From the NCBI RefSeq assembly GCF_013410215.1, contig NZ_JACCFQ010000001.1:1116001-1180000 (forward strand): a DNA stretch of 64,000 nucleotides, read 5' to 3'. Below the pieces are notes generated by a model that saw only the letters and a program-made list of their open reading frames with translations, searched no databases and was not told where the DNA came from. This DNA comes from Nesterenkonia sandarakina (GTDB lineage: Bacteria > Actinomycetota > Actinomycetes > Actinomycetales > Micrococcaceae). Shown here one piece after another: positions 36,029 through 46,568 of this stretch. The position numbers were made by a program, and so were the translations under genes. The stretch's first letter is position 1. The number at the start of each line of letters is the position of its first letter.

Positions 36029-37558
36029 GTGACTGCCCAGAACTCCGCCGCCCCCGGCCCCAATGACCTTGACACCAACGACCAGCGCGCCGTGCGACTG
36101 GACAAGCGTGAGCGGCTGCTCGCCTCCGGCGTCCAGCCCTATCCCGTGGTCGTCGAGCGTTCCGCCTCGCTCGCAGAGGTCCGCGCGCGCTTCCCGGACC
36201 TTGAGCCCGGGGCCGCCACGGGCGAGACCGTGGCGGTGGCCGGTCGGGTGATGTTCGTGCGCAACACCGGCAAGCTCTGCTTCGCCACCCTGCAGGAGGG
36301 CGGCCCCGATGGCGCGGGCGTCCGACTGCAGGCGATGATCTCACTGGCCGAGGTGGGGGAGGCTGCGCTCGCCGACTGGAAGGCGCTGGTGGACCTCGGG
36401 GACCACGTGCGCGTCAGCGGAGAGGTCATCGCCTCGCGCCGCGGCGAGCTCTCCATCATGGCGAGTTCCTTCGAGATCGCTTCCAAGGCTGTCCGGCCGC
36501 TGCCGGTGCTCCATGCAGAGCTCAACGAGGAGACCCGGGTCCGTCAGCGCTACGCGGACCTGATCGTCCGCGACGAGGCGCGGCAGATGGTGTTCCGCCG
36601 GGCGGCGATCACCCGCTCCATCCGTGAGACCCTGCACGGGCGCGGATATGTGGAGGTGGAGACCCCCATGCTGCAGCTGATCCACGGCGGCGCCCAGGCG
36701 CGGCCGTTCCAGACGCACCTCAATGCCTTTGATCAGGACATGACTCTGCGCATCGCCACGGAGCTCTATCTCAAGCGGGCAGTCGTGGGCGGCATTGATC
36801 GGGTCTTCGAGATCGGCCGGGTGTTCCGCAACGAGGGCGTGGACTCCACGCATTCCCCGGAGTTCACCACCTTGGAGTCCTACGAGGCCTGGGCGGATAT
36901 GTACGTGATGGCCGAGCGGATGCGCGAGATGATTCTCAACGCCGCCGACGCCGCAGGTGTCAGCCGCCAGATCGAGACCGAGCAAGGCGTCATTGACCTC
37001 GACGGCGAGTGGGCCTGGGTCTCCGTCTACCCGGGGCTCTCCGAGGCGGTCGGCACGGAGATCACTCCGGAGACTCCTGCACAGACGCTGCGTACCATCG
37101 CCGAGGAGCATCAGGTCTCGGTGGACCCGGCCTGGGACGCGCAGAAGCTGGTCCTGGAGCTCTTCGGCGAGATCGTGGAGCCCACCCTGATCCAGCCCAC
37201 CTTCGTCTGCGACTATCCGCCCGCGGCACAGCCGCTGGCCCGGGCGCACCGGGAGAAGCCCGGGGTCATCGAGGCGTGGGACCTGATCATCGGCGGCATG
37301 GAGCGCGGCACCGCCTTCTCGGAGCTGGTGGACCCGGTGCTGCAGCGGGAACGGCTCGTTCAGCAGTCCCGCATGGCTGCCGCCGGGGACGACGAGGCGA
37401 TGCAGCATGACGAGGACTTCCTGCGCGCCCTGGAGTACGGCGCCCCGCCCATGGGTGGGATCGGCCTGGGCATCGATCGTCTGGTGATGCTCTTCACCGG
37501 AACCGGCATCCGCGAGACGATCCTGTTCCCGCTGTTGAAACCTGAGGCTCAGGGCTGA
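36029..37558 (+). CDS. lysS: Lysyl-tRNA synthetase, class II
   Basis: The 509-residue class II enzyme charges tRNA-Lys. An N-terminal OB-fold anticodon-binding domain (about 60-165) is followed by the catalytic core with motif 2 (RVFEIGRVFRNEGVDSTHSPEF) split by the usual loop and motif 3 (GIGLGIDRLVMLFTG). It has no MprF-like membrane domain, so it is not a LysX. GTG start. The cognate tRNA-Lys(UUU) gene is 19 kb downstream in this window. Confidence 0.97.
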   Translation: MTAQNSAAPGPNDLDTNDQRAVRLDKRERLLASGVQPYPVVVERSASLAEVRARFPDLEPGAATGETVAVAGRVMFVRNTGKLCFATLQEGGPDGAGVRLQAMISLAEVGEAALADWKALVDLGDHVRVSGEVIASRRGELSIMASSFEIASKAVRPLPVLHAELNEETRVRQRYADLIVRDEARQMVFRRAAITRSIRETLHGRGYVEVETPMLQLIHGGAQARPFQTHLNAFDQDMTLRIATELYLKRAVVGGIDRVFEIGRVFRNEGVDSTHSPEFTTLESYEAWADMYVMAERMREMILNAADAAGVSRQIETEQGVIDLDGEWAWVSVYPGLSEAVGTEITPETPAQTLRTIAEEHQVSVDPAWDAQKLVLELFGEIVEPTLIQPTFVCDYPPAAQPLARAHREKPGVIEAWDLIIGGMERGTAFSELVDPVLQRERLVQQSRMAAAGDDEAMQHDEDFLRALEYGAPPMGGIGLGIDRLVMLFTGTGIRETILFPLLKPEAQG

Positions 37559-37637
37559 ACGCCGCGCCGATAAAACGCGTACGCTGATATTCAATGTCAG
37601 CTTCGCCTTTTAAACCTGAATGCAAGCAAGGAATCTA

Positions 37638-37826
37638 ATGGAAAACTTCTGGACGTACTTCGAAGTTCTTGCACCCTCTATCGGCGTAGGGCTGGTCTTC
37701 TGGTTCGCGATCCGGTCTATCTTCCGGGCTGATCGAAATGAGCGCGCAGCCGAGACTCAGGTGCGGGATGAGGCCTCCGACAAGGGGTTCAAGCCCGATC
37801 AGGGGTCACCGGAAACGCGCCGCTGA
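37638..37826 (+). CDS. Small single-pass membrane protein upstream of lsr2
   Basis: A 62-residue protein with one transmembrane helix (about residues 10-29, LAPSIGVGLVFWFAIRSIF) and a charged, Arg/Asp/Glu-rich cytoplasmic tail. ATG 37638 has AAGGA 6 nt upstream and is preferred over the ATG at 37620. I recognise no named family. Short proteins of this kind occur beside lsr2 in related genomes as far as I recall. Base composition is lower in GC than its neighbours. A modest role at the membrane or as a toxin-like peptide cannot be told from sequence. Confidence 0.7.
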   Translation: MENFWTYFEVLAPSIGVGLVFWFAIRSIFRADRNERAAETQVRDEASDKGFKPDQGSPETRR

Positions 37827-38079
37827 ATCACTCCTGTGCGCTCAATCTGATTGTTCCGGGCAACCAGTCATGACCGTCTTCGGTCTAGAAACTGGTTGCT
37901 CAACAGAAGCATCTTGCAAGCTGGTAAATCACTGAATCTGCTCGGCTTGACCAAGAATTGCTTTTGTTGAAATACTCGACACTACATAGATCGTTCTTGA
38001 TCTGTCGCAGTATGAAAAAGCGTCACGAGAGATGAAACTCATGAGTCTCGACGTGTGAGTGAGCAGTGAGGTGTATGAG
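37827..38079 (+). promoter_or_regulatory. AT-rich lsr2 upstream region with a structured hairpin
   Basis: The 253-bp gap is far richer in A/T than the rest of the window. It holds a two-tier hairpin: GCAACCAGT (37860-37868) with ACTGGTTGC (37891-37899), and inside it GACCG-TCTT-CGGTC (37872-37885). Further on, TTGTTG and a CATAGAT-like -10 lie before the lsr2 start. Lsr2 binds AT-rich DNA, so autoregulation here is plausible (inference). Confidence 0.55.
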
Positions 38080-38382
38080 ATGGCTCAGAAGGTAGAAGTG
38101 GTTCTCGTCGATGATCTGGACGGCACCGAAGCGAAAGAGACGGTCACTTTTGGACTGGACTCCCGTTTTTATGAGATTGACCTCAGCGATGAGCATGCCA
38201 AGGAGCTTCGCGAGACGCTGAAGAAGTACATCCGCAAGGGGCGGGCGATTGCACCGCCATCCCCCCAGAATGAGGCCCGTCAGATTCGGGACTGGGCCGT
38301 GAAGAACGGCTATCAGGTCTCCAGCAGAGGTCGCCTGCACCGCGACATCGTGGAGGCTTATCGAAACGCCAAGAAGCGCTGA
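38080..38382 (+). CDS. lsr2: Lsr2 nucleoid-associated protein (xenogeneic silencer)
   Basis: The 100-residue Lsr2 has the N-terminal dimerisation/oligomerisation domain starting KVEVVLVDDLDG and FGLDSRFYEIDLSDEHA, and the C-terminal DNA-binding domain with the minor-groove RGR hook in VSSRGRLHRDIVEAYRNA. Lsr2 coats AT-rich DNA and represses horizontally acquired genes. I start at ATG 38080 (MAQKVEVV), the usual N-terminus, with TGAGG upstream; the longer GTG start adds seven residues. It lies between lysS and clpC as in mycobacteria. Confidence 0.96.
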   Translation: MAQKVEVVLVDDLDGTEAKETVTFGLDSRFYEIDLSDEHAKELRETLKKYIRKGRAIAPPSPQNEARQIRDWAVKNGYQVSSRGRLHRDIVEAYRNAKKR

Positions 38383-38400
38383 TCGTTCCAGTCGCTTCGG

Positions 38401-38424
38401 AAGGTTTCAGCACCGAGAAACCTT
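38401..38424 (+). terminator. lsr2 terminator
   Basis: AAGGTTTC (38401-38408) pairs with GAAACCTT (38417-38424) and is followed by TGTTCT: a short Rho-independent-type hairpin 18 bp after the lsr2 stop. Confidence 0.6.
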
Positions 38425-38431
38425 TGTTCTG

Positions 38432-38476
38432 ACGTGTTGCCCGGTCGCAGCCTCATGCTGTGACCGGGCAACACGT
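38432..38476. terminator. Second hairpin between lsr2 and clpC
   Basis: Perfect 15-bp arms ACGTGTTGCCCGGTC (38432-38446) and its complement (38462-38476); the stem can extend inward through CAGC/GCTG. Confidence 0.75.
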
Positions 38477-38595
38477 CTCTGTGCAATCACGCCCGCCGGG
38501 CGCGTCGACTTTTCCCTACGGCGAACAGCCGCGACGTCACCCCGCAATGCCCGTAGCCTTGAGGCAGAGCACCAACGCTAGGAGTGTCTGTGGCT

Positions 38596-41112
<2,517 letters not shown>

Positions 41113-41134
41113 TCATCGCCGAGCATCATGTTCA

Positions 41135-41177
41135 ACACAGAAGGCCCGCACCCGTTCAGGGTGCGGGCCTTCTGTGT
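41135..41177. terminator. clpC terminator (perfect 19-bp hairpin)
   Basis: Arms 41135-41153 and 41159-41177 are exact complements with a GTTCA loop. Lies between the convergent clpC and DUF3817 genes. Confidence 0.9.
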
Positions 41178-41251
41178 GAGGCGTCCGCGGAAGATCTCTG
41201 CTGCCGGCCTGCAGGGCAGGCGTCCGCTCAGTCGTCTGGACGCCGGATCGT

Positions 41252-41710
41252 TCAGCCCCCCGGCGGGCCGATGATCAGCAGCACCACGAAGAGCGCGACG
41301 ACGCCGGCCGCCAGCGCCCCGCCGATCAGCGCGGGCCGGTTCAGCAACACCCGGAGGGCGCGGTCATGCCAGCTGCTGTCCCGAGGATCCGAGGTGACCT
41401 CGGTGCGCCAAGGGCCCTCGAGCCGGCCGCTGCGCTTGAGCCAGAGATCCACCGGGATGGTCGCGTAGGGGATCACCGCGCTGATCACTGCGATCGCGGT
41501 AGGCCCGGCGCTGAAGCGCTGATTCTTCGCCACGATCACCGCAGTGGCGGCATAGGCGAGGAAGACGAAGCCGTGGATGCCGCCGCCGATGCTCACCGCG
41601 ATGTCCAGGTCGTTGGTCGCGCGCAGTATCATCCCGCCGATCAGCAGGGTCCAGGACACGGCCTCGGCGAAGGCGAGCACGCGGAAGAAGGTCTTGGGGG
41701 AGCGGAACAC
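41252..41710 (-). CDS. DUF3817 membrane protein
   Basis: The 152-residue protein has four hydrophobic helices and the DUF3817 start (FRVLAFAEAVSWTLLIGGMILR, then GIHGFVFLAYAATA). The function of the family is unknown. A polar loop (about 90-120) precedes the last helix. GTG start with AGGAG 5 nt upstream. It converges on clpC and diverges from radA. Confidence 0.85.
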   Translation of the reverse strand: MFRSPKTFFRVLAFAEAVSWTLLIGGMILRATNDLDIAVSIGGGIHGFVFLAYAATAVIVAKNQRFSAGPTAIAVISAVIPYATIPVDLWLKRSGRLEGPWRTEVTSDPRDSSWHDRALRVLLNRPALIGGALAAGVVALFVVLLIIGPPGG

Positions 41711-41800
41711 GGGACTCCTGGGATTCAGCGAGGGATGGTGGGCTCAGAGCATCGTACGGGGTCTCTCTGGGGTGCGCCGGAATATGTCAGCCCCCGGCGG

Positions 41801-41806
41801 TAACGT
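41801..41806 (+). promoter_or_regulatory. -10 element of radA (leaderless arrangement)
   Basis: TAACGT ends 7 nt before the ATG at 41814. Confidence 0.4.
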
Positions 41807-41813
41807 AGGGACC

Positions 41814-43232
41814 ATGGCAACTCGCACCGCGTCCCGGAGCACCGGTAAGTCCCGGTCCAAGGGGTCCCCCTCCTTCGAATGCACCGAATGTGGCTGGCAG
41901 ACCGTGAAGTGGGTCGGCCGCTGCCCGGAGTGCCAGGCCTGGGGCTCCGTGGAGGAGAAGGGCCAGGTCACAGCCAGGACGACGGCGGCCAGCCAACTGG
42001 CCCAGCCGGCCCGGGTGATCCACGAGGTGGACGCCTCGGAGGCCGAGTTCCGCCCCACCTCCATCGGGGAGCTGGACCGGGTCCTCGGCGGCGGCCTCGT
42101 GCCCGGAGCTGTGATCCTGATGGCCGGTGAGCCCGGCGTCGGCAAGTCCACGCTGCTGCTGCAGGTGGCCTCCGCAGTGGCCCGCGCCCACCCCGACTCC
42201 CCGGTGCTGTATCTGACCGGTGAGGAGTCCGCAGCCCAGGTCAAGAAGCGCGCCGAGCGCATCGATGCGATCTCCGACGGGCTCTATCTCGCGGCGGAAT
42301 CCGATCTGGGCCAGGCGCTGGGCCAGGTGGAGAAGCTCTCCCCGCAGCTGACCATCATGGACTCGGTGCAGACCTTCTCCTCAGCCGAGGTCGACGGCGC
42401 CCCCGGCGGGGTCACCCAGATCCGTGAGGTCACCGCCTCCATGATCGAGTCGGCCAAGCGCCGGAACATGACCATGATCCTGGTCGGGCATGTGACCAAG
42501 GACGGCAGCATCGCCGGGCCGCGGATGCTCGAGCATCTGGTCGACGTGGTCTGCCAGTTCGAAGGGGACCGGCATTCCCGGCTGCGGCTGCTGCGTGCGG
42601 TGAAGAACCGCTATGGCCCCACCGATGACGTCGGCTGCTTCGACCTCAACGAGGACGGGCTGACCTCACTCGCGGACCCCAGCGGGCTCTTCGTCTCGGC
42701 GATGACCGAGCGGGTCCCCGGCACCTGCATCACCATCACGCTGGAGGGCCGCAGACCGCTCACCGCGGAGGTCCAGGCGCTGGTCGCGGAGTCCCAGGCG
42801 GCACAGCCCCGCCGCGCAGTCTCCGGGCTGGACTCTCCCCGGGTCTCGATGCTGCTCGCGGTGCTGCAGCGCCGCGCCAAGCTCACCGCCCTGATGAAGT
42901 CCGAGGCCTACGTGGCCACGGTGGGCGGGGTCAAGATCACCGAACCCGCAGCGGATCTCTCCATCGCACTGGCGGTGGCTTCCGCGGCGCTGGAGAAGCC
43001 GCTGCCGAACCGGTTCGTGGCCTTCGGGGAGGTCGGCCTGGCTGGAGAGGTCCGCCCGGTGCCGGGACTGCGTCAGCGGCTGGAGGAGGCCCAGCGGCTG
43101 GGCTTCACCCACGCGATCGTGCCGCGGAAGTCCACCGAGAAGGACGCCGCCCCTGAGGGGATGCGGGTCAGGGAGGTCGGTTCGCTCGCTGAGGCGCTGA
43201 ACCTGGTGCTCGACGGCGGCCAGTCGGGCTGA
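41814..43232 (+). CDS. radA: DNA repair protein RadA
   Basis: The 472-residue RadA/Sms acts in recombinational repair and branch migration. It has the N-terminal four-Cys zinc finger (CTECGWQTVKWVGRCPEC), a RecA-like core with Walker A AGEPGVGKST, the RadA motif as KNRYG (KNRFG in most species; Phe to Tyr here) and a C-terminal Lon-like domain (about 285-470). The ATG at 41814 lies just before the zinc finger; upstream in-frame codons would add a nonconserved tail. In M. tuberculosis disA follows radA; here mutY lies next on the other strand and disA is not seen. Confidence 0.95.
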   Translation: MATRTASRSTGKSRSKGSPSFECTECGWQTVKWVGRCPECQAWGSVEEKGQVTARTTAASQLAQPARVIHEVDASEAEFRPTSIGELDRVLGGGLVPGAVILMAGEPGVGKSTLLLQVASAVARAHPDSPVLYLTGEESAAQVKKRAERIDAISDGLYLAAESDLGQALGQVEKLSPQLTIMDSVQTFSSAEVDGAPGGVTQIREVTASMIESAKRRNMTMILVGHVTKDGSIAGPRMLEHLVDVVCQFEGDRHSRLRLLRAVKNRYGPTDDVGCFDLNEDGLTSLADPSGLFVSAMTERVPGTCITITLEGRRPLTAEVQALVAESQAAQPRRAVSGLDSPRVSMLLAVLQRRAKLTALMKSEAYVATVGGVKITEPAADLSIALAVASAALEKPLPNRFVAFGEVGLAGEVRPVPGLRQRLEEAQRLGFTHAIVPRKSTEKDAAPEGMRVREVGSLAEALNLVLDGGQSG

Positions 43233-43284
43233 GCCAGAGCCAGAGTCAGAGGTAGAACAAGAGCCAGAGCCTGCCGCCTGCGGC

Positions 43285-44352
43285 CTACTCGGCTGCGGTC
43301 TCCCCGGCTGCGGTCTCCTCAGTGGCAGGTCCGCCGGTCGCGGGTCTGCCGGGCTTCGGTGTGGCCGAACCCTGTGATCCGGGCAGGCTGACCTGCCCGC
43401 CGTGTTCCGCGGCGAGGCCGTCGCGCAGCAGCGAATCCAGGCAGCGGCTGCGCTGCTCCGCCGAGGCCTCGGGCAGCGGCAGACCCTCGAGCAGCTCCCA
43501 GCGCCCCACGGTCTCTCCGGTGCGCAGCACCGCCATGATCGCCCCGCGCACCTGACGATCGGTGCCCGCCCAGGCCTGTCCGCGGGTCTGCTGCTCCTCG
43601 GTGGGCGGTGGCGATCCAGCGGCGCGCCAGGCGCAGAGATCCGCCACCGGGCAGATCTGACATTGCGGGGAGCGGGCGGTGCAGATCAGCGCGCCCAGCT
43701 CCATGGCCGAGGCGTTCCAGGCGCAGGCGGCGGCGCCGTCGTCGATCTCAGTGGAGGGCATCAGCTCGTGGGCGAGCCGACGCTGTGCGGAGGTGTAGGT
43801 CTTGCCCGGCAGGGCGTCCCCGGTGAAGGCGCGCGCATGGACCCGCCGGATGTTGGTGTCCACCACGACTTCGGGCTGGAAGAACGCGAAACAGGCCACG
43901 GCGGCCGCGGTGTACTCGCCCACGCCCGGAAGTGCGCGCAGCTCCGCGGCGGTGCTGGGCACCTGGCCGTCATGGTGCTCCACCATGGCCTGAGCCGCGG
44001 CCTGCAGACGCAGCGCGCGGCGCGGATAGCCCAGCCGGCCCCAGGCGGTGAGGACCTCCGCGGTGGGTGCCTGCGCGAGGTCCGCCGGCCGGGGCCAGCG
44101 CTGCATCCAGAGCTCCCAGCGCGGAAGCACCCGCACCACGGGGGTCTGCTGCAGCATGATCTCGCTGACCATCACCCCCCAGGGCGTGCAGTCGGGATCG
44201 CGCCAGGGCAGCGGCCTGGCGCTGGCCTCGAACCACTCGATCACGCGGTCATGGACCAGCGTGGGCTCGGGCGTGAACCCGATGTCGGGGCGGGGGAGCC
44301 CGCCCTGAGCGGCGAGCGGGGTGCTGGCAGGAGTCGTGCTGGCGGGTGTCAT
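43285..44352 (-). CDS. mutY: A/G-specific adenine glycosylase
   Basis: The 355-residue MutY removes adenine mispaired with 8-oxoguanine. It has the helix-hairpin-helix and catalytic Asp region (ALPGVGEYTAAAVACFAF and VDTNIRRVHAR), the early VSEIMLQQTPV motif and the iron-sulfur cluster Cys set in CTARSPQCQICPVADLC. The C-terminal NUDT-like recognition domain is short, and the last 20 residues are a low-complexity Gly/Ala/Thr/Glu tail from 15-bp DNA repeats. TAGACT ends 7 nt before the ATG, suggesting a leaderless mRNA. Confidence 0.95.
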   Translation of the reverse strand: MTPASTTPASTPLAAQGGLPRPDIGFTPEPTLVHDRVIEWFEASARPLPWRDPDCTPWGVMVSEIMLQQTPVVRVLPRWELWMQRWPRPADLAQAPTAEVLTAWGRLGYPRRALRLQAAAQAMVEHHDGQVPSTAAELRALPGVGEYTAAAVACFAFFQPEVVVDTNIRRVHARAFTGDALPGKTYTSAQRRLAHELMPSTEIDDGAAACAWNASAMELGALICTARSPQCQICPVADLCAWRAAGSPPPTEEQQTRGQAWAGTDRQVRGAIMAVLRTGETVGRWELLEGLPLPEASAEQRSRCLDSLLRDGLAAEHGGQVSLPGSQGSATPKPGRPATGGPATEETAAGETAAE

Positions 44353-44359
44353 CGTGAAG

Positions 44360-44365
44360 AGTCTA
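44360..44365 (-). promoter_or_regulatory. -10 element of mutY (leaderless arrangement)
   Basis: TAGACT on the minus strand ends 7 nt before the ATG at 44352. Confidence 0.5.
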
Positions 44366-44397
44366 GAGAACCCCGGCCCCGGTCGGGCTCCATAGCT

Positions 44398-44440
44398 GCC
44401 GTGCCCTGAGTTTGCCGTGCCCTGGGTATGCCGCGCCCTG
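44398..44440. repeat. 15/16-bp tandem repeat between mutY and arsC
   Basis: TGCCGTGCCCTG at 44398-44409 and 44413-44424, and TGCCGCGCCCTG at 44429-44440. The 133-bp gap holds no gene. Confidence 0.85.
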
Positions 44441-44485
44441 GGGTGGCTGCGCGCCCGTGGGCGCCACGTTCCTGCCTCGCCTGAC

Positions 44486-44896
44486 TCAGACCTTCAGGTT
44501 CAGGCTGCCGATGAGCTCCTGCACTCGGGCGCGGATGTCGTCGCGGATGACTCGAACTGCTTCGATGCCCTGACCTGCGGGGTCATCGAGCTCCCAGTCT
44601 TCATAGCGCTTGCCCGGGTAGAACGGGCACTCATCACCGCAGCCCATGGTGATCACCACATCTGAGGCTTTCACCGAATCGTCGGTGAGCTTCTTGGGGA
44701 TGCTTGCGGAGATGTCGATTCCCAGCTCCGCCATGGCTTCCACTGCGATCGGATTCACGGACTCCCTCGGGGCCGTGCCGCCGGAGAAGACCTGGACAGC
44801 ATCACCTGCGGTCTCCCGCAGGAATCCGGCTGCCATCTGGGAGCGTCCGGCGTTGTGGACGCAGACGAAGAGGACGGTGGGCTTGGAGGTGCTCAT
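44486..44896 (-). CDS. arsC: Arsenate reductase, thioredoxin-coupled type
   Basis: The 136-residue protein has the low-molecular-weight phosphatase fold. It has the P-loop FVCVHNAGRSQMAAG with the nucleophilic Cys and the canonical Arg, plus two further Cys in MGCGDECPFYPG that would form the intramolecular disulfide resolved by thioredoxin. It reduces arsenate to arsenite, which the adjacent Acr3 pump exports. It is the second gene after acr3 (34-bp gap), so they form one operon. A second, different ArsC lies across the divergent promoter region. Confidence 0.93.
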   Translation of the reverse strand: MSTSKPTVLFVCVHNAGRSQMAAGFLRETAGDAVQVFSGGTAPRESVNPIAVEAMAELGIDISASIPKKLTDDSVKASDVVITMGCGDECPFYPGKRYEDWELDDPAGQGIEAVRVIRDDIRARVQELIGSLNLKV

Positions 44897-44930
44897 GGTG
44901 TTCCTTCCGGAGGGGTGCCGAACAGGGGAT

Positions 44931-46058
44931 TCAGAGGCTGTGCGGGGCGGCAGAGGCGATGGGGCGCTCCTGCGTCGTCGAGATGTTCGATCCGTTGAAG
45001 AATCGGCGCGCCCACAGCGCCACGTAGACCAGTGCGACCAGCACCGGCACCTCGATCAGGGGTCCGACCACCCCGGCCAGGGCCTGGCCGCTGGTGGCGC
45101 CGAATGTCGCGATGGAGACTGCGATGGCGAGTTCGAAGTTGTTTCCGGCAGCGGTGAAGGACAGTGTGGTGGTGCGCTCGTATCCCATCCGCAGCAGCCA
45201 GCCGATCACCATCGAGGCGGCGAAGATGACCACGAAGTACACCAGCAGCGGGATCGCGATCCGGACCACGTCCATCGGGCTGGAGAGCACCTGGTCGCCT
45301 TGGAGTGCGAAGAGCACCACGATGGTGAAGAGCAGGCCGTAGAGCGCCCAAGGGCCGATCTTCGGCAGCACCTTGGCCTCGTACCATTCCCGGCCTCGGG
45401 CCTTCTCGCCCAGGGTCCGGGTGAGGTAGCCCGCCAGCAGCGGGATGCCCAGGAAGACCAGCACCGAGACGGTGATCGCGACGATGGAGAACTCCGCCGA
45501 GGTGGTCGCCAGCCCCAGCCAGCTCGGTAGGACCTGCAGGTAGAACCAGCCCAGCACACCGAACATGAACACCTGGAACACCGAGTTGACGGCCACCAGT
45601 ACCGCAGCCGCCTCGCGGTCACCGCAGGCCAGATCGTTCCAGATCAGCACCATGGCGATGCATCGGGCCAGCCCCACGATGATCAGCCCGGTCCGGTACT
45701 CCGGCAGGTCGGCGAGGAAGACCCATGCCAGGACGAACATGAAGGCCGGGGCGAGGACCCAGTTGATCACCAGCGAGGTGATGACCAGCTTCTTGTCCTT
45801 CAGCACCCGGCCGGTCTCGTTGTAGCGGACCTTCGCCAGCACCGGGTACATCATGATCAGCAGTCCGATCGCGATGGGCAGCGAGACCCCGGCCACCTCC
45901 ATGGACTCCATGGCCTCACCCACCGCGGGCACGACGGCGCCCAAGGCCAGTCCCAGCCCCATGGCCGCAAGGATCCAGACCGGGAGGAAACGATCCAGCA
46001 GCGAGAGCTTGGCCACCACTGCCGAGGTGTCGGGGACAGGTGGGGCAGACTGGGTCAC
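44931..46058 (-). CDS. acr3: Acr3 family arsenite efflux transporter
   Basis: The 375-residue carrier has ten hydrophobic helices and Acr3 hallmarks: a conserved Cys in VGLARCIAMVLIWNDLACGD and the C-terminal TLSFTAAGNNFELAIAVSIATFG. It expels arsenite. I choose GTG 46058 (AGGAG 6 nt upstream) over a TTG at 46082. Transcription likely starts at the promoter 46097-46126 (TTGACA-18-GATACT), with dyads that ArsR could bind. Short ArsB-type pumps differ in size and sequence, so Acr3 is the better name. Confidence 0.93.
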   Translation of the reverse strand: MTQSAPPVPDTSAVVAKLSLLDRFLPVWILAAMGLGLALGAVVPAVGEAMESMEVAGVSLPIAIGLLIMMYPVLAKVRYNETGRVLKDKKLVITSLVINWVLAPAFMFVLAWVFLADLPEYRTGLIIVGLARCIAMVLIWNDLACGDREAAAVLVAVNSVFQVFMFGVLGWFYLQVLPSWLGLATTSAEFSIVAITVSVLVFLGIPLLAGYLTRTLGEKARGREWYEAKVLPKIGPWALYGLLFTIVVLFALQGDQVLSSPMDVVRIAIPLLVYFVVIFAASMVIGWLLRMGYERTTTLSFTAAGNNFELAIAVSIATFGATSGQALAGVVGPLIEVPVLVALVYVALWARRFFNGSNISTTQERPIASAAPHSL

Positions 46059-46074
46059 GGAAACTCCTGGGAAG

Positions 46075-46090
46075 ATCGACAAACTTCGAT
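46075..46090. promoter_or_regulatory. Possible ArsR operator
   Basis: ATCGA-CAAACT-TCGAT dyad lying at the expected transcription start of acr3-arsC. ATATCGAC and GGAT-GTCA-ATCC (46110-46129) next to the -35 box are other candidate sites. Confidence 0.4.
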
Positions 46091-46096
46091 GCCCCG

Positions 46097-46126
46097 AGTA
46101 TCGTCAGAAATATCGACGGATGTCAA
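46097..46126 (-). promoter_or_regulatory. Promoter of the acr3-arsC operon
   Basis: On the minus strand, consensus TTGACA (46121-46126) and GATACT (46097-46102), 18 bp apart: one of the best sigma-70-type promoters in the window. Confidence 0.65.
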
Positions 46127-46220
46127 TCCATGTGATGCGCCCGCCACGTCCGTCCCTTGCGGGAGACTGGGCGGGAGAATCGAGGAGACGGGCAGCCATG
46201 CCGAACGCTGAGGAGACGCG

Positions 46221-46568
46221 ATGACCACCGAGATCGACTGCAAGGTCCCGCCGACCCCGCAGGCGCACCGGATCCCGCTGGACCCCGAGGCGGCTGCCGA
46301 GCTCGCCGTCGGGTTCAAGGCCCTTGCAGACCCCAACCGGATCACGCTGCTCACCCTGATCGCCGCCGAGGAGTCCGGGGAGGCCTGCGTCTGTGACCTC
46401 ACCGAGCCGCTCGGGCTCGGGCAGCCCACTGTCTCGCACCACCTGAAGGTGCTCGTCGACGCTGGACTGCTCACCCGGGAGAAGCGCGGCACCTGGTCCT
46501 ACTACTCCGTGGTGCCCGGAGCCCAGCAAGACCTCTTCAACGCCATGACCGAAAGGACCACCCCCTGA
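46221..46568 (+). CDS. arsR: ArsR family arsenite-responsive repressor
   Basis: The 115-residue winged-helix repressor has the As(III)-binding Cys pair at the start of the recognition region (CVCDLTEPLGLGQPTVSHHLKVL) and the family tail RGTWSYYSVVPGA. Arsenite binding releases it from DNA. It diverges from acr3 and most likely controls both directions through the 162-bp gap. Its stop codon shares a base with the next ATG, so arsR and the second arsC are translated together. Confidence 0.95.
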   Translation: MTTEIDCKVPPTPQAHRIPLDPEAAAELAVGFKALADPNRITLLTLIAAEESGEACVCDLTEPLGLGQPTVSHHLKVLVDAGLLTREKRGTWSYYSVVPGAQQDLFNAMTERTTP

